Part shown: positions 6,897-17,776 of the stretch, piece by piece
Layout of the letters: every line of letters starts with the position of its first letter
Position numbering within the stretch: the first letter of the stretch is position 1
Source: Thermoleophilaceae bacterium
Lineage (GTDB): Bacteria > Actinomycetota > Thermoleophilia > Solirubrobacterales > Thermoleophilaceae
Reading direction: 5' to 3'
Assembly: GCA_036378175.1 (NCBI GenBank)
Contig: DASUWY010000082.1
Coordinates: 1 to 33,773, forward strand
DNA: 33,773 bases
Program-made: the position numbers and the translations under genes
The notes under the pieces: generated by a model
Databases searched by the model: none
Told to the model about the DNA's origin: nothing
What the model saw: the letters and a program-made list of their open reading frames with translations, nothing else

Positions 6897-7376
6897 CAGC
6901 CCCGCGCCGATCAGGAGGGCGGAGCCCACGAGCTCGAGCCAGAAGCCGATCCCGGGTTTGGCCTCGGCATTCGAGAACTGCGTGCCCACGATGCCCGTCT
7001 TGTGGATGTCCGGCAGGTCGACGGCGAGGACGATCGCGAGCGACACGACTCCGAGCACGAGCAGGGCGATTCCCGCCGGCCGGCTCGCGCCCACCGCGGC
7101 GCCCCAGGCCATCACCAGCGCGATCGCGCCCAGCACGGCGAGCGCGTAGCCATGGTGGCCGCCGCCGGTGGTGGTGCACGCGTCCCGCAGGCTCGGCGAG
7201 GCCAGATCACTGCAGCGCGCCGTCACCACATCCACGTGGTAGAGCGTGAGGAAGTCGCTCACGATCAGGAGCAATCCGCCCACCGTCCCGAGCCCGAGAA
7301 TCACCAGGCGGGGAGCGCCCAAACGCCCTAAGACAGCCGAAATCCCTCTGCTAGCATTCTCTCCCGCTCGCGGCAT
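6861..7376 (-). CDS. Four-helix membrane protein of unknown function
   Basis: A 171-residue protein with four predicted membrane helices (about residues 23-47, 76-97, 101-120 and 143-166). The loop after the first helix has two cysteines (C55, C67) that could form a disulfide if it faces outward, and a small GGGHHG patch. I do not recognise the family. The ATG at 7376-7374 is chosen; an in-frame extension upstream to 7406 would add 10 residues but looks less natural. The gene converges on the NTF2-like gene (36-nt overlap), and its 5' end overlaps the candidate fusA promoter (7330-7357) on the other strand, so the two could interfere. Confidence 0.65.
   Translation of the reverse strand: MPRAGENASRGISAVLGRLGAPRLVILGLGTVGGLLLIVSDFLTLYHVDVVTARCSDLASPSLRDACTTTGGGHHGYALAVLGAIALVMAWGAAVGASRPAGIALLVLGVVSLAIVLAVDLPDIHKTGIVGTQFSNAEAKPGIGFWLELVGSALLIGAGLLRLLVRSRPPG
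7330..7357 (+). promoter_or_regulatory. Candidate fusA promoter
   Basis: AAGACA (7330-7335) and TAGCAT (7352-7357) are 16 nt apart, a -35/-10 pair for + strand transcription. The -10 lies inside CTGCTAGCAT, identical to the 10-mer before rpsL. Transcription would start near 7364 and give a ~190-nt leader before fusA. Confidence 0.45.
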
Positions 7377-7429
7377 GACCGTCCGGCTGCCGTGAGGCTC
7401 AGTCACGGGAGGAGGCTGAGTAGCGATTC

Positions 7430-7456
7430 ATGCACATGGAGACCCCTGCCACATAG
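7430..7456 (+). CDS. Possible leader peptide MHMETPAT
   Basis: An ATG at 7430 opens eight codons (M-H-M-E-T-P-A-T) and ends with TAG at 7454-7456, 33 nt before the terminator stem. A purine-rich GGGAGGAGG (7408-7416) lies 13 nt upstream, a long but possible spacing. A second ATG is in frame at 7436. The peptide is too short for any sequence-based support; it is listed because of its position in front of a terminator. Confidence 0.25.
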   Translation: MHMETPAT

Positions 7457-7489
7457 ACAACTGCCCCGGGCAACACGCGTCGTAGCGAC

Positions 7490-7511
7490 AAGGCCCGGAG
7501 GGGCCTTTTTT
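7490..7511 (+). terminator. Intrinsic terminator in the fusA leader
   Basis: AAGGCCC (7490-7496), loop GGAG, GGGCCTT (7501-7507) and a run of six T (7506-7511). It is the only textbook hairpin-plus-T terminator I found in the window. The T-run is on the + strand, so it acts on transcripts running toward fusA, not on the opposing gene at 6861-7376. Confidence 0.85.
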
Positions 7512-7554
7512 CTGCCCAAGATCCCAGTCCAAGAGAAGCCAAGAAGCCACCCAC

Positions 7555-9663
<2,109 letters not shown>

Positions 9664-9712
9664 AGAGTATGTTTCCGGGGTTCGCCTTCTGGCGGGCCGC
9701 CTAGAGCTTTCG

Positions 9713-9720
9713 AAAGGAGC
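9713..9720 (+). promoter_or_regulatory. tuf ribosome binding site
   Basis: AAAGGAGC lies 8 nt before the GTG start of tuf, the best Shine-Dalgarno in the window. It fixes the start at 9729. A small stem CGCC-TTCT-GGCG lies upstream in the fusA-tuf gap. Confidence 0.7.
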
Positions 9721-9728
9721 GACAACCA

Positions 9729-10916
<1,188 letters not shown>

Positions 10917-10920
10917 CACC

Positions 10921-10977
10921 GCTCGTTAGAGACACGAGCTTTCGGGGGCGGGCCCCAGCAGGACCGGGTCCGCCCTC
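10921..10977 (+). terminator. Tandem hairpins between tuf and rpsJ
   Basis: Hairpin one: GCTCGT (10921-10926) with ACGAGC (10934-10939), 7-nt loop, followed by TTT. Hairpin two: 10944-10955 pairs with 10966-10977 over 12 positions with two G-T wobbles and a 10-nt loop; it is very GC-rich. They could end the tuf transcript or form the leader of the S10 operon, the place where L4 acts in E. coli. No T-tract follows the second. Confidence 0.5.
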
Positions 10978-10998
10978 GGTGCGTCCTAAGGAATCAAG

Positions 10999-11322
10999 TT
11001 GGCAGCTATTACACAGAACAAGATCCGGATCCGGCTCAAGGCCTACGACCACTCGGCGATCGAGACGGCCGCCAAGGAGATCGTGGAGACGGCCGAGCGG
11101 ACGGGCGCGACCGTGTCCGGACCGGTGCCGCTGCCCACGGAGAAGAACGTCTACTGCGTGATCCGCAGTCCCTTCAAGGACAAGGACTCGCGCGAGCACT
11201 TCGAGATCCGGACGCACAAGCGGCTGATCGACATCCATCAGCCCACCCCGAAGACGGTCGACTCGCTCCAGCGGCTCGACCATCTTCCAGCAGGCGTCGA
11301 TATTCAAATCCAGCTCGTCTGA
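10999..11322 (+). CDS. rpsJ: 30S ribosomal protein S10
   Basis: S10 is a head protein of the small subunit and also partners NusB in antitermination. The product is 107 residues with [40 protein letters not shown] and [18 protein letters not shown], both conserved. It starts at TTG (10999), supported by TAAGGAA 5-6 nt upstream and the canonical N-terminus. It is the first gene of the long S10/spc cluster. The next gene, rplC, begins 4 nt after its stop. Confidence 0.98.
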   Translation: MAAITQNKIRIRLKAYDHSAIETAAKEIVETAERTGATVSGPVPLPTEKNVYCVIRSPFKDKDSREHFEIRTHKRLIDIHQPTPKTVDSLQRLDHLPAGVDIQIQLV

Positions 11323-11326
11323 CCCG

Positions 11327-11944
11327 ATGGCTGCACTACTCGGGAAGAAGATCGGGATGACGCAGCTTTTCGGCGAGGACGGCCGCGTTGAGCGGGTCAC
11401 CGTGATCGAGGCGGGCCCCTGCCACGTCACCGCCATCCGCACGCATGACCGTGACGGCTACGAGGCCGTCCAGCTCGCGTTCGGCCCGGTGAAGGAGAAG
11501 CGGCTCACGAAGGCCGAGCTGGGCCACCTCAAGAAGGCCGACGCTCCGGCGCTCCGCCACGTCTGCGAGTTTCGCGATGAGGCCGGCGAGCTCACCGTCG
11601 GCGAGACCGTGACGGTGGAGGCGTTCGAGAAGGGCCAGACCGTGAAGGTTTCCGGCATCTCGAAGGGCAAGGGCTTCCAGGGCACCGTCAAGCGACACAA
11701 CTTCCACCGCGGCCCGGTCACCCACGGCTCGCACAACGTGCGCGCACCGGGTTCGATCGGAGCCTCCGCCACGCCTTCGCGCGTGTTCAAGGGCATCCGC
11801 GGGCCCGGCCAGATGGGCAACGAGCGTGTCACGCAGCGCGGTCTCGAGATCGTCGACGTGATCGCCGACAAGAACCTGCTGCTCGTCCGCGGTTCCGTGC
11901 CGGGCCCGAAGGGCGGCACCGTCGAGATAAGGAGCGATCGCTGA
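11327..11944 (+). CDS. rplC: 50S ribosomal protein L3
   Basis: L3 is an early-assembling large-subunit protein whose loop reaches toward the peptidyl transferase centre. The 205-residue product begins MAALLGKKIGMTQLFGEDGRVERVTVIEAGPCHVT and contains the conserved FQGTVKRHNFHRGPVTHGSHNVRAPGSIGASATPSRVFKG and GQMGNERVTQRGLEIV. Length is normal. The TGA stop overlaps the ATG of rplD by one base (TGATG), indicating coupled translation. Confidence 0.98.
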   Translation: MAALLGKKIGMTQLFGEDGRVERVTVIEAGPCHVTAIRTHDRDGYEAVQLAFGPVKEKRLTKAELGHLKKADAPALRHVCEFRDEAGELTVGETVTVEAFEKGQTVKVSGISKGKGFQGTVKRHNFHRGPVTHGSHNVRAPGSIGASATPSRVFKGIRGPGQMGNERVTQRGLEIVDVIADKNLLLVRGSVPGPKGGTVEIRSDR

Positions 11945-12588
11945 TGGCCGCTCCCAAGGCAGCCCTTCTCGGGCAGAAGACCGGCGAGGCGGACCTCGAT
12001 GCCGCCGTGTTCGGCGAGACCTTCCACATGTCGCTCGTGCACGAGGCCGTGCGCGCTGAGCTGAACGCGCGCCGCCGCGGAACATCCTCCACCAAGACGC
12101 GCGGCGAGGTGGCGATGTCGGGTGCCAAGGCCTTCCGCCAGAAGGGCACCGGCCGCGCCCGCGCGGGAGCCCTCTCCACCCCACAGCGCATCGGCGGCGG
12201 CATCGCCTTCGGGCCCAAGCCGCGCGGGTACACGGTGAAGGTCAACCGCAAGGCGCGCCGTCGCGCGCTGCGCGCCGCGCTTTCGCTCCATGCCGAGCGC
12301 GGCACCCTCGCGGTGGTCGACCCCTCGAACTTCGACAGCCCCTCCACGAAGAGCGCCGCCGAGGCGCTTGCTTCGTTCGGCGAGGGGCGGGCGCTCGTGG
12401 TCCTCGCTCGTGAGGGCGAGGAGGCGTGCGCGAAGTCGTTCCGCAACATCGGCGGCGTGACCGTGCTGCCCGCGGACGACGTGGGCGTGGCGGACATCAT
12501 CGGCGCCGCGCGGCTCGTGCTCTCGCAGGCGGCGGTCGACCATCTCACCGCGGTCGCGGCCCCGCCCGCCAAGGAGGCCACGTCGTGA
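11944..12588 (+). CDS. rplD: 50S ribosomal protein L4
   Basis: L4 binds 23S rRNA and lines the exit tunnel; in E. coli it also represses the S10 operon. The 214-residue product has the extended loop with STKTRGEVAMSGAKAFRQKGTGRARAGALSTPQRIGGGIAFGPKPR (about residues 48-93) and the C-terminal domain with NIGGVTVLPADDVGVADII. The start overlaps rplC by one base and the end overlaps rplW by four (GTGA). Whether it regulates its operon here cannot be read directly, but the hairpins ahead of rpsJ are candidate targets. Confidence 0.97.
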   Translation: MAAPKAALLGQKTGEADLDAAVFGETFHMSLVHEAVRAELNARRRGTSSTKTRGEVAMSGAKAFRQKGTGRARAGALSTPQRIGGGIAFGPKPRGYTVKVNRKARRRALRAALSLHAERGTLAVVDPSNFDSPSTKSAAEALASFGEGRALVVLAREGEEACAKSFRNIGGVTVLPADDVGVADIIGAARLVLSQAAVDHLTAVAAPPAKEATS

Positions 12589-12878
12589 ACCCGCGCTCGG
12601 TGATCATCCGGCCGATCGTCTCGGAGAAGAGCTACGCGCTTCTCACGGCCAACAAGTACACCTTCCGCGTCCATCCGGACGCGCACAAGACGCAGATCCG
12701 CCAGGCGGTGGAGGACATCTTCGGCGTGCGCGTTGAGGACGTTCGGACGATGAGCGTGAAGTCCAAGCCCAAGCGGCGCGGCTACACGTACGGCCGCACC
12801 CGCGAGTGGAAGAAGGCGATCGTGCAGCTCCACCCGGACGACTCCATCGAACTCTTCGAGGGCCAGGAGCTCGGTTAG
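12585..12878 (+). CDS. rplW: 50S ribosomal protein L23
   Basis: L23 sits at the tunnel exit and is the docking site for trigger factor and SRP. The start is GTG 12585, giving 97 residues ([19 protein letters not shown]...), the typical N-terminus; a longer upstream reading frame would run through rplD and is rejected. Conserved parts are [36 protein letters not shown] and the basic loop [13 protein letters not shown]. It overlaps rplD by 4 nt (GTGA). Unusually, the next gene, rplB, starts only after 160 nt that contain a long inverted repeat. Confidence 0.96.
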   Translation: MNPRSVIIRPIVSEKSYALLTANKYTFRVHPDAHKTQIRQAVEDIFGVRVEDVRTMSVKSKPKRRGYTYGRTREWKKAIVQLHPDDSIELFEGQELG

Positions 12879-12888
12879 TGGCCGCCTC

Positions 12889-13031
12889 CGCAAATACGCT
12901 CGCGTTCGGCGGCTGCGAACCTTCGCCTGGCCGGCCCCGCGATGCTCGCCAATGCCGGGCATTGGCTGCGCTCACGTGTCCACCCCTCCTCGGTTCTCGC
13001 TCGCCGAGCCGCGACCGTATTTCCGTCGGAG
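12889..13031 (+). promoter_or_regulatory. Structured element in the rplW-rplB gap (candidate cis-acting RNA)
   Basis: Bases 12889-12912 can pair with 13001-13025: 20 of 24 positions are Watson-Crick, one more is a G-T wobble, and one base is bulged. Between the arms are an 8-bp perfect stem with 3-nt loop (12948-12955 with 12959-12966) and a small GCGAA/TTCGC stem (12915-12926). The right arm ends 3 nt before GGAG (13028-13031), the ribosome binding site of rplB. Almost every other junction from rpsJ to secY is shorter than 30 nt or overlapping, so this insertion stands out. It could be a translational regulator of rplB or a small repeat element. Confidence 0.55.
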
Positions 13032-13038
13032 ACCACTA

Positions 13039-13872
<834 letters not shown>

Positions 13873-13878
13873 ACAGAC

Positions 13879-14157
13879 TTGTCTCGTTCATCCAAGAAGG
13901 GACCGTGGGTCGAGGATCGCCTGATCAACCGCATCGAGGCGATGAACTCCTCCGGTCAGAAGCAGATGATCAAGACCTGGTCGCGGGCCTCCACGATCTT
14001 CCCGGAGATGGTGGGCCACACCATCGCCGTTCACGACGGCCGCAAGCACGTGCCCGTGTTCGTCTCCGAGTCGATGGTCGGGCACAAGCTGGGCGAGTTT
14101 GCTCCCACGCGGCTGTTCCGAGGCCACGCGGGCTCCGACAAGGCAAGAATGCGATGA
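13879..14157 (+). CDS. rpsS: 30S ribosomal protein S19
   Basis: S19 lies in the 30S head next to S13. The product is 92 residues with the canonical start [40 protein letters not shown] and conserved [38 protein letters not shown]. It starts at TTG 13879; AAGAGG within the end of rplB (13864-13869) serves as ribosome binding site. The TGA stop is inside the ATGA overlap with rplV. Confidence 0.97.
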   Translation: MSRSSKKGPWVEDRLINRIEAMNSSGQKQMIKTWSRASTIFPEMVGHTIAVHDGRKHVPVFVSESMVGHKLGEFAPTRLFRGHAGSDKARMR

Positions 14158-14798
14158 GCGAAGAAGAGAAGCAGAGCGCAGAGGAGCAGGCCGCGGAGGA
14201 GCAGGCCGAGGCCGCGGAGGAGACTCCGAAGAAGCCGCGCCGCACCCGGCGGAAGAAGGCTGAGGAAGAGACCCCTGCTCCGGAGGCAAGCGCCGCCGAG
14301 GAGCCCGCTGCCGAGGCCGAGGCCGAGGAGACCGGGACTGAAGAAGCCGACGCTGAGGAGACTCCTGCTGAGGAGGCCAAGCCGTCGCGCCGTCGTCGTT
14401 CTTCCGAGACCGCTGCTCCGGTGCACAAGAAGGCGCCGGCGCCGCGCGCTGCCGACGGCACCGTGGTCGTGCGGGCGCAGGCCAAGTATGTGCGGCATGC
14501 GCCGCGCAAGGCGCGGCTAGTGGTCGACCACATCCGCGGCAAGTCGATCGACGAGGCGCGTGCCATCCTTCAGCACACGCCACGAGCGGCGGCCGTCGAT
14601 GTACTCAAGCTTCTCGAGTCGGCCGTGGCGAACGCGGAGAACAACCACGAGCTCGTCGCCGACGACCTCGTGATCCGCAAGGCCTACGTCGACGAGGGGC
14701 CCACGCTCAAGCGCTACCGTCCACGCGCTCTCGGCCGCGCCACGCGGATTCGCAAGCGCACGAGCCACATGACCATCCAGCTTTCGCCGAAGGAGTAG
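14154..14798 (+). CDS. rplV: 50S ribosomal protein L22 with ~100-residue acidic N-terminal extension
   Basis: L22 spans the large subunit and its hairpin lines the exit tunnel. The conserved core is residues ~103-214 ([32 protein letters not shown] ... [26 protein letters not shown]), about 112 residues, the normal full length. Before it comes a low-complexity region of ~102 residues: Glu/Ala-rich blocks interrupted by basic patches [10 protein letters not shown] (26-35) and PSRRRRSS (77-84). The start ATG 14154 overlaps the rpsS stop (ATGA), and there is no other start that would remove the extension and keep normal coupling, so the extension is probably translated. It is likely disordered; its function is unknown. 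Confidence 0.95.
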   Translation: MSEEEKQSAEEQAAEEQAEAAEETPKKPRRTRRKKAEEETPAPEASAAEEPAAEAEAEETGTEEADAEETPAEEAKPSRRRRSSETAAPVHKKAPAPRAADGTVVVRAQAKYVRHAPRKARLVVDHIRGKSIDEARAILQHTPRAAAVDVLKLLESAVANAENNHELVADDLVIRKAYVDEGPTLKRYRPRALGRATRIRKRTSHMTIQLSPKE

Positions 14799-14808
14799 TC
14801 GACACAAC

Positions 14809-15717
14809 ATGGGTCAGAAAGTTCATCCAGAAGGCCTGCGGGTCGGCTACATCCACGACTGGAAGTCGCAGTGGTTCAACGACCGCGAGTTCTCGAACTA
14901 CCTGCTCGAGGACGTCCGCATCCGCGATCACATCGAGGGCAAGCTCGCGCACGCCGGCCTCTCTGACATCACGATCAAGAAGAACAAGAGCGAGGTGGAG
15001 GTGAACATCCACACCGCTCGCCCGGGCATCGTCATCGGCAAGTCCGGCAGCGAGGTGGACGCCCTGCGCCGCGAGCTTCACCGGATGACCGGCAAGTCGG
15101 TGAAGGTGAACATCCTCGAGATCAAGCGTCCCGAGCTCGACGCGAAGCTGGTGGCGCAGTCGGTGGCCGAGCAGCTCCAGAACCGCGTGGCGTTCCGGCG
15201 CGCGATGAAGCGCGCGCTCACCTCAGCGATGCGCTCCGGCGCCAAGGGCGTCCGCATCCAGGTGTCCGGCCGGCTCGGCGGCGCCGAGATGGCGCGCACC
15301 GAGGGCTACTCGGACGGCCGCGTGCCGCTCCACACGCTGCGTGCCGACATCGACTACGGCTTCTACGAGGCCCGCACCACCTTCGGCCGCATCGGCGTGA
15401 AGGTGTGGATCAACAAGGGCGAGATCATGCCCTCGGGCTTCGCGCAGGACCTGACCCAGATCGAGGCCCCGCAGCAGGCCGCCGCTGGTGGCGGCGGTGG
15501 CGGTGGCCGTGACGGCGGCCGCGGTGGTCGCGACGGCCGTGGTGGCCGCGGTGGCCGCGGTGGCGGACCGGGCGGTCCCGGTCGCGGTGGTCGCGGTGGC
15601 GGTCCCGGCGGCCGTGGCGGCGGACCGGGTGGTCCCGGTCGCGGTGGTCGCGGCGGTGGCGGCGGCGGAGGCCGTGGCCCGCGCGCCGGTGGCGGAGGCC
15701 CTGGAGGAGGTCGCTAA
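14809..15717 (+). CDS. rpsC: 30S ribosomal protein S3 with Gly/Arg-rich C-terminal tail
   Basis: S3 forms part of the mRNA entry channel. The core (residues 1-~220) has the normal features: [13 protein letters not shown], the KH domain with [20 protein letters not shown] (71-90), and [19 protein letters not shown]. After [10 protein letters not shown] comes an ~80-residue tail (about 223-302) made almost only of Gly and Arg with some Pro and Asp, in [11 protein letters not shown] units. Such RGG tails bind RNA in other proteins. Typical bacterial S3 is 210-230 residues, some actinobacterial ones longer. The tail is encoded by internal DNA repeats. rplP begins 3 nt after the stop. Confidence 0.96.
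   Translation: MGQKVHPEGLRVGYIHDWKSQWFNDREFSNYLLEDVRIRDHIEGKLAHAGLSDITIKKNKSEVEVNIHTARPGIVIGKSGSEVDALRRELHRMTGKSVKVNILEIKRPELDAKLVAQSVAEQLQNRVAFRRAMKRALTSAMRSGAKGVRIQVSGRLGGAEMARTEGYSDGRVPLHTLRADIDYGFYEARTTFGRIGVKVWINKGEIMPSGFAQDLTQIEAPQQAAAGGGGGGGRDGGRGGRDGRGGRGGRGGGPGGPGRGGRGGGPGGRGGGPGGPGRGGRGGGGGGGRGPRAGGGGPGGGR
15565..15653 (+). repeat. 57-nt-period repeat in the rpsC tail
   Basis: The 32-nt sequences at 15565-15596 and 15622-15653 match at 31 positions and are 57 nt (19 codons) apart. They encode the [12 protein letters not shown] units of S3. The repeats suggest the tail grew by duplication. Confidence 0.8.
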
Positions 15718-15720
15718 CCG

Positions 15721-16140
15721 ATGCTTCAGCCCAAGCGAGTCAAGCACCGCAAGCAGCATCGCGGCCGCATGCCCGGGAACTCCAAGGGCGGCGTGCGCGT
15801 GGAGTTCGGCGAGTACGGCCTGAAGACGCTCGAGCGCGGCTGGATCACCAACCGCCAGATCGAGGCGGCCCGAATCGCGATGACGCGCAAGATCAAGCGC
15901 GGCGGCAAGGTCTGGATCAACATCTTCCCGGACAAGCCGGTCACGGCGAAGCCGGCCGAGACCCGCATGGGCTCCGGCAAGGGCTCGCCCGAGGGCTGGG
16001 TGGCCGTGGTCAAGCCGGGCCGCGTGATGTTCGAGCTGGCCGGCGTGCCCGAGCCGCTCGCGCGTGAGGCGATGCGCCTCGCCGGCCACAAGCTCCCCGT
16101 GAAGACGAAGTTCGTCGTGCGAGAGGGTCAGGAGCAGTGA
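15721..16140 (+). CDS. rplP: 50S ribosomal protein L16
   Basis: L16 helps position tRNA in the A and P sites. The product is 139 residues, normal length, with [24 protein letters not shown] at the start and conserved [24 protein letters not shown] and [30 protein letters not shown]. It sits 3 nt after rpsC and overlaps rpmC by 4 nt (GTGA). No unusual extension is present. Confidence 0.98.
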   Translation: MLQPKRVKHRKQHRGRMPGNSKGGVRVEFGEYGLKTLERGWITNRQIEAARIAMTRKIKRGGKVWINIFPDKPVTAKPAETRMGSGKGSPEGWVAVVKPGRVMFELAGVPEPLAREAMRLAGHKLPVKTKFVVREGQEQ

Positions 16141-16358
16141 AGCGGACTGACGCGAACAGCATGCAGGACCCGGAGCTCGTGGAGTTCATCGGGAACAAGC
16201 GCCAGGAGCTGTTCAACCTGCGCTTCCAGCACGCCACCGGCCAGCTCGAGAACACCGCGCGCCTGCGCGAGACCAAGCGCGAGCTGGCGCGCGGCCTCAC
16301 CGTCGCGCACTCGCGCGATATCGACGTCGACAGAGAACTGAAGAGACAGAAGGCATGA
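16137..16358 (+). CDS. rpmC: 50S ribosomal protein L29
   Basis: L29 sits by the exit tunnel next to L23. The product is 73 residues, starting GTG (16137) in a GTGA overlap with rplP. The two-helix core is clear: [49 protein letters not shown] shorter form could start at the Met in NSMQDPEL, but coupling favours GTG. The TGA stop overlaps the rpsQ ATG (ATGA). Confidence 0.95.
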   Translation: MKRTDANSMQDPELVEFIGNKRQELFNLRFQHATGQLENTARLRETKRELARGLTVAHSRDIDVDRELKRQKA

Positions 16359-17059
16359 TCGAAGAGAACGAGCAAACGGCGGCTGACGCCGCCGAGCCCA
16401 CAGAGGGCAGCCCGCAGCCGGCAGAGCCGGAGGCTCCCGCCCCCGAGGAGGCTCCCGCCGACGAGACGCCTGCGGCTGAGGAGACGCCGGCCGAGGAGGC
16501 CGCGGCTCCTGCTGAGGAGGCTCCGGCTGAGGAGGCTCCGGCCGAGGAGGCCCCTGCGGCTGAGGCTCCCGCGGCCGAGGCTGCTGAGCCCGCCGAACAA
16601 CTTCATCCCAAGGAGGCGCGCAAGCGCGCTCGCTCGCAGCACAGTGGCGAGGCGCGCCCGCAGCGCACGGCCGAGGAGCGCGCCGGCGAGCGTGCCGAGC
16701 GTCGGGAGCACCTCGCGAAGGTGCGCCGCTCCTATCGCCAGAAGCAGCGCGAGAAGCGCGCCGCTGCTCCGCGTGCCGCGGCGCCGCAACTCGAGCCGGC
16801 CGAGAAGGGTTCGGGTGCCGCGCGCGTGCGCCAGGGCATCGTCGTGTCGGCTAAGCCGGACAAGACGATCACGGTGCGCATCGACACCGCCCGCCGGCAC
16901 CGCACCTACAAGAAGATCGTCCGGTCCTCCTCCACGCTGCACGCCCACGACGAGCGCAACGAGGCACATGAGGGCGACACGGTGCGCGTGATCGAGACCC
17001 GGCCTATCAGCCGCACCAAGCGCTGGCGGCTCGTCGAGATTCTCGAGAGGGCGAGGTAG
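16355..17059 (+). CDS. rpsQ: 30S ribosomal protein S17 with ~155-residue N-terminal extension
   Basis: S17 binds 16S rRNA in the body of the 30S subunit and is normally 80-90 residues. Here the core occupies residues ~156-234 ([74 protein letters not shown]). It is preceded by two blocks: 1-82, strongly acidic Ala/Glu/Pro with tandem APAEE units, and 83-145, strongly basic and probably helical (Arg/Lys-rich). The start ATG 16355 overlaps the rpmC stop as ATGA, which supports translation of the full 234 residues. The extension is nearly twice the size of the core. Its role is unknown. Confidence 0.95.
   Translation: MIEENEQTAADAAEPTEGSPQPAEPEAPAPEEAPADETPAAEETPAEEAAAPAEEAPAEEAPAEEAPAAEAPAAEAAEPAEQLHPKEARKRARSQHSGEARPQRTAEERAGERAERREHLAKVRRSYRQKQREKRAAAPRAAAPQLEPAEKGSGAARVRQGIVVSAKPDKTITVRIDTARRHRTYKKIVRSSSTLHAHDERNEAHEGDTVRVIETRPISRTKRWRLVEILERAR
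16505..16579 (+). repeat. 15-nt tandem repeat inside rpsQ
   Basis: Five 15-nt units in frame: 16505-16519, 16520-16534 and 16535-16549 encode Ala-Pro-Ala-Glu-Glu; 16550-16564 and 16565-16579 encode Ala-Pro-Ala-Ala-Glu. Codon differences between units show they are not recent identical copies. The unit length keeps the frame if copies are gained or lost. Confidence 0.88.
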
Positions 17060-17061
17060 GG

Positions 17062-17430
17062 ATGATCCAGGCCGAGACTCGACTCAAGGTCGCCGACAAC
17101 ACCGGCGCGCGCGAGATCCTCTGCATCCGCGTGAGCGGCGGGTCGCGCCGCCGCTACGCTGGTGTGGGCGACATCATCGTCGGCACCGTCAAGCAGGCGA
17201 TCCCGCAGGGGTCGGTCAAGAAGGGCGAGGTGGTGCAGGCGGTCGTCGTGCGGACGAAGAAGGAGTTCGGCCGCGAGGACGGCACCTACATCGCGTTCGA
17301 CGAGAACGCGGCCGTCCTGATCGACCCGCAGAAGAACCCGCGCGGCACCCGAATCTTCGGCCCCGTGGCGAGGGAGCTCCGGGAAAGAAACTTCATGAAG
17401 ATTGTGAGCCTCGCACCCGAGGTTCTGTAG
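17062..17430 (+). CDS. rplN: 50S ribosomal protein L14
   Basis: L14 lies at the subunit interface, where the silencing factor RsfS binds in other bacteria. The 122-residue product is of normal length: [48 protein letters not shown], then [36 protein letters not shown] and the C-terminal [28 protein letters not shown]. It starts 2 nt after rpsQ; GGG ahead of the ATG belongs to a weak ribosome binding site. Confidence 0.99.
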   Translation: MIQAETRLKVADNTGAREILCIRVSGGSRRRYAGVGDIIVGTVKQAIPQGSVKKGEVVQAVVVRTKKEFGREDGTYIAFDENAAVLIDPQKNPRGTRIFGPVARELRERNFMKIVSLAPEVL

Positions 17431-17438
17431 GACACACG

Positions 17439-17774
17439 ATGGCTCTGAAGATCCGCAAAGACGACATGGTGAAGGTGATCTCCGGCAAGTCCAAGGGCCG
17501 GACCGGTCGCGTGCTGCGCGTGGACGTGAAGAACCAGCGTGTCTATGTGGAGGGCGCGAACATCATCAAGCGCCACCAGCGCCCCACCACACTGCGCGAC
17601 ACGCAGCGCTCGAGCGAGCTGAGCGGCGGAGTGATCGAGAAGGAAGGCCCCATCCACATCAGCAACGTGATGCTCCTGGATCCAAAGTCCGGCGATCCCA
17701 CGCGCGTGCGCGTGAGCCGGGAGGGCGGCCATCGCAAGCGTGTGGCCGCGCGCTCTGGGGAGGCCATCGACTAG
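17439..17774 (+). CDS. rplX: 50S ribosomal protein L24
   Basis: L24 starts large-subunit assembly. The product is 111 residues with the KOW motif in [43 protein letters not shown], and conserved [28 protein letters not shown]. Length is normal. It lies 8 nt after rplN and 2 nt before rplE. Confidence 0.98.
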   Translation: MALKIRKDDMVKVISGKSKGRTGRVLRVDVKNQRVYVEGANIIKRHQRPTTLRDTQRSSELSGGVIEKEGPIHISNVMLLDPKSGDPTRVRVSREGGHRKRVAARSGEAID

Positions 17775-17776
17775 CC

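Larger units (their letters stand above)
7364..7554 (+). promoter_or_regulatory. fusA 5' leader with terminator (possible attenuator or small RNA)
   Basis: The 148-nt gap before fusA, plus upstream sequence to the likely start site, looks like a structured leader. CTCAG (7398-7402) can pair with CTGAG (7416-7420), with GGGAGGAGG lying in the loop. A short reading frame follows (7430-7456). TGCCCCGGGCA (7462-7472) is self-complementary, and GTCG/CGAC (7479-7488) makes a small stem. A full intrinsic terminator (7490-7511) comes 43 nt before the fusA ATG. GCCCC (7463-7467) can alternatively pair with GGGGC (7500-7504), which would break the terminator. It matches no riboswitch class I know. Confidence 0.5.

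Noticed and set aside
7364-7511. Known riboswitch or 4.5S/SRP RNA before fusA
   Set aside because: No core motif of the classes I know (for example the SRP GGAAGCAGCC loop, ZTP, fluoride or guanidine motifs) is present, so it is kept as an unclassified leader.
12952-13038. Upstream in-frame start for rplB
   Set aside because: Adds 29 non-conserved residues; [14 protein letters not shown] with GGAG upstream is the canonical start, and the upstream DNA forms the inverted repeat.
15488-15823. 111-residue Ala/Val-rich plus-strand frame over the rpsC tail
   Set aside because: A frame-shifted reading of the Gly/Arg codons; rpsC continues in its own frame from the conserved core to its stop at 15717 followed by rplP.
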